This document shows positions 63,657 to 64,000 of a stretch of DNA of 64,000 nucleotides, in pieces. Position 1 is the first letter of the stretch. Every line of letters starts with the position of its first letter. A program made the translations under genes and the position numbers. The notes below the pieces were generated by a model that searched no databases, had not been told where the DNA came from, and saw only the letters and a program-made list of their open reading frames with translations. This DNA comes from Mucilaginibacter hurinus (GTDB taxonomy: Bacteria > Bacteroidota > Bacteroidia > Sphingobacteriales > Sphingobacteriaceae). Where the stretch lies: assembly GCF_003324525.1 (NCBI RefSeq), contig NZ_QGDC01000003.1, positions 62,001 through 126,000 of the forward strand, written 5' to 3'.

Positions 63657-64000
63657 TTATTTAAACAACTTGAATATTGACCCCCAAAACCAGTTCTCTT
63701 CTGCTTTTATCATTGTATCGAGGGTTTTATTTACGTTAGCTGCCAACTTACTGATATCAGTAACCGAAGTTTTAAAGGTTTTGTAATTCGCGTCCTTATC
63801 ATCGCCTCTCACCTGCGACAGTTCGCTCAGTACCTTCATCATCGGATCAAGTTCGCGCTTTTTGCGCTCCCGGGCTACCTGGCGGGCAATATTCCAGGCA
63901 TCTTTATCTGCAAAAAAATATTCTTTTCGTTCGCCGGCCTTATGCTGTTTTTCCACCAGGCCCCAATTTATCAAGTCGCGTAAAGTCATATTAGCGTTAC
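63657..64000 (-). CDS. GbsR/MarR-family transcriptional regulator (N-terminus cut by window edge)
   Basis: The frame is open through the window edge: codons upstream of the Met at 63989 read Asn-Ala-Asn, giving NANMTLRDLINWGLV, the recognition-helix region of GbsR-type winged-helix proteins. It continues KAGERKEYFFADKDAWNIAR and RERKKRELDPMMKVLSEL as the wing and linker, then a helical C-terminus (SKLAANVNKTLDTMIKAEEN) and a Trp-rich end (WFWGSIFKLFK). About 40-50 N-terminal residues are missing. It is the first gene of the minus operon down to 59954 and is probably its regulator (71-bp gap). Confidence 0.85.
   Translation of the reverse strand, partial: NANMTLRDLINWGLVEKQHKAGERKEYFFADKDAWNIARQVARERKKRELDPMMKVLSELSQVRGDDKDANYKTFKTSVTDISKLAANVNKTLDTMIKAEENWFWGSIFKLFK

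Overview
The window is chromosomal DNA from a Bacteroidota bacterium, most likely family Sphingobacteriaceae (Mucilaginibacter/Pedobacter type). This is inferred from gene content: SusCD-free glycan-degradation genes, GH92 mannosidase, sialate O-acetylesterases, GbsR-like regulators, a YtxJ bacilliredoxin, many lipoproteins with a Cys lipobox, promoters resembling the Bacteroidota TTTG/TAnnTTTG pattern, and starts that mostly lack a clear Shine-Dalgarno. There is one tRNA, no rRNA, no CRISPR array and no intact transposase.

Layout. 1-4.7 kb: a sensor kinase cut by the left edge with a FixL-type PAS, two small proteins, a universal stress protein and an L,D-transpeptidase; the three gaps between them each carry a TGAY-N4-GTCA palindrome, suggesting one FNR/CRP-type regulon. 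4.7-9.3 kb: Arr (rifamycin ADP-ribosyltransferase), a PhnB-like protein, a sialate O-acetylesterase/DUF4185-like pair, a decayed gene fragment and tRNA-Ser(GGA). 9.5-14.7 kb: polyprenyl diphosphate synthase, TerC, a lipoprotein and ClpC. 15-18.1 kb: heme oxygenase divergent from a bacteriophytochrome that has an in-frame amber codon. 18.4-20 kb: EttA. 20.1-23.3 kb: an AT-rich restriction-modification island (Vsr, NgoBV-like endonuclease, C5 methyltransferase, DUF6471 protein) beside degraded coding remnants.

23.6-32.6 kb: amidase, GlnRS, a stand-alone methylmalonyl-CoA mutase B12 domain with an enoyl-CoA hydratase, a sigma-54 response regulator broken by a -1 frameshift followed by a tiny DHp-like protein, an AI-2E family permease, a YtxH/holin-like envelope trio and PdxJ. 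32.8-39.3 kb: a GntR-controlled glycan degradation operon (DUF4185-like, sialate O-acetylesterase, GH92). 39.3-47.7 kb: a glycan assembly cluster (GT-C enzyme, four GT2 enzymes, DUF5672, MBOAT acyltransferase with a SGNH-like partner). 47.9-57.5 kb: housekeeping genes (asparaginase, TatD, two FKBPs, NrnA-type DHH, Ndk, DciA-like, RecF, TPR, RibH, YtxJ, OsmC). 57.6-64 kb: LipA, an ECF sigma/anti-sigma pair and a GbsR-headed membrane operon that also contains a frameshifted gene.

Three otherwise normal genes (phytochrome, sigma-54 regulator, small membrane protein) are each broken by a single base, and a fourth fragment shows the same pattern. Two of the changes are single-base losses in short runs, so the choice between draft-sequence error and true gene decay is open. 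The least explained systems are the putative FNR-like regulon at the left edge, the DHp-only protein behind the sigma-54 regulator, and the GbsR operon at the right edge.
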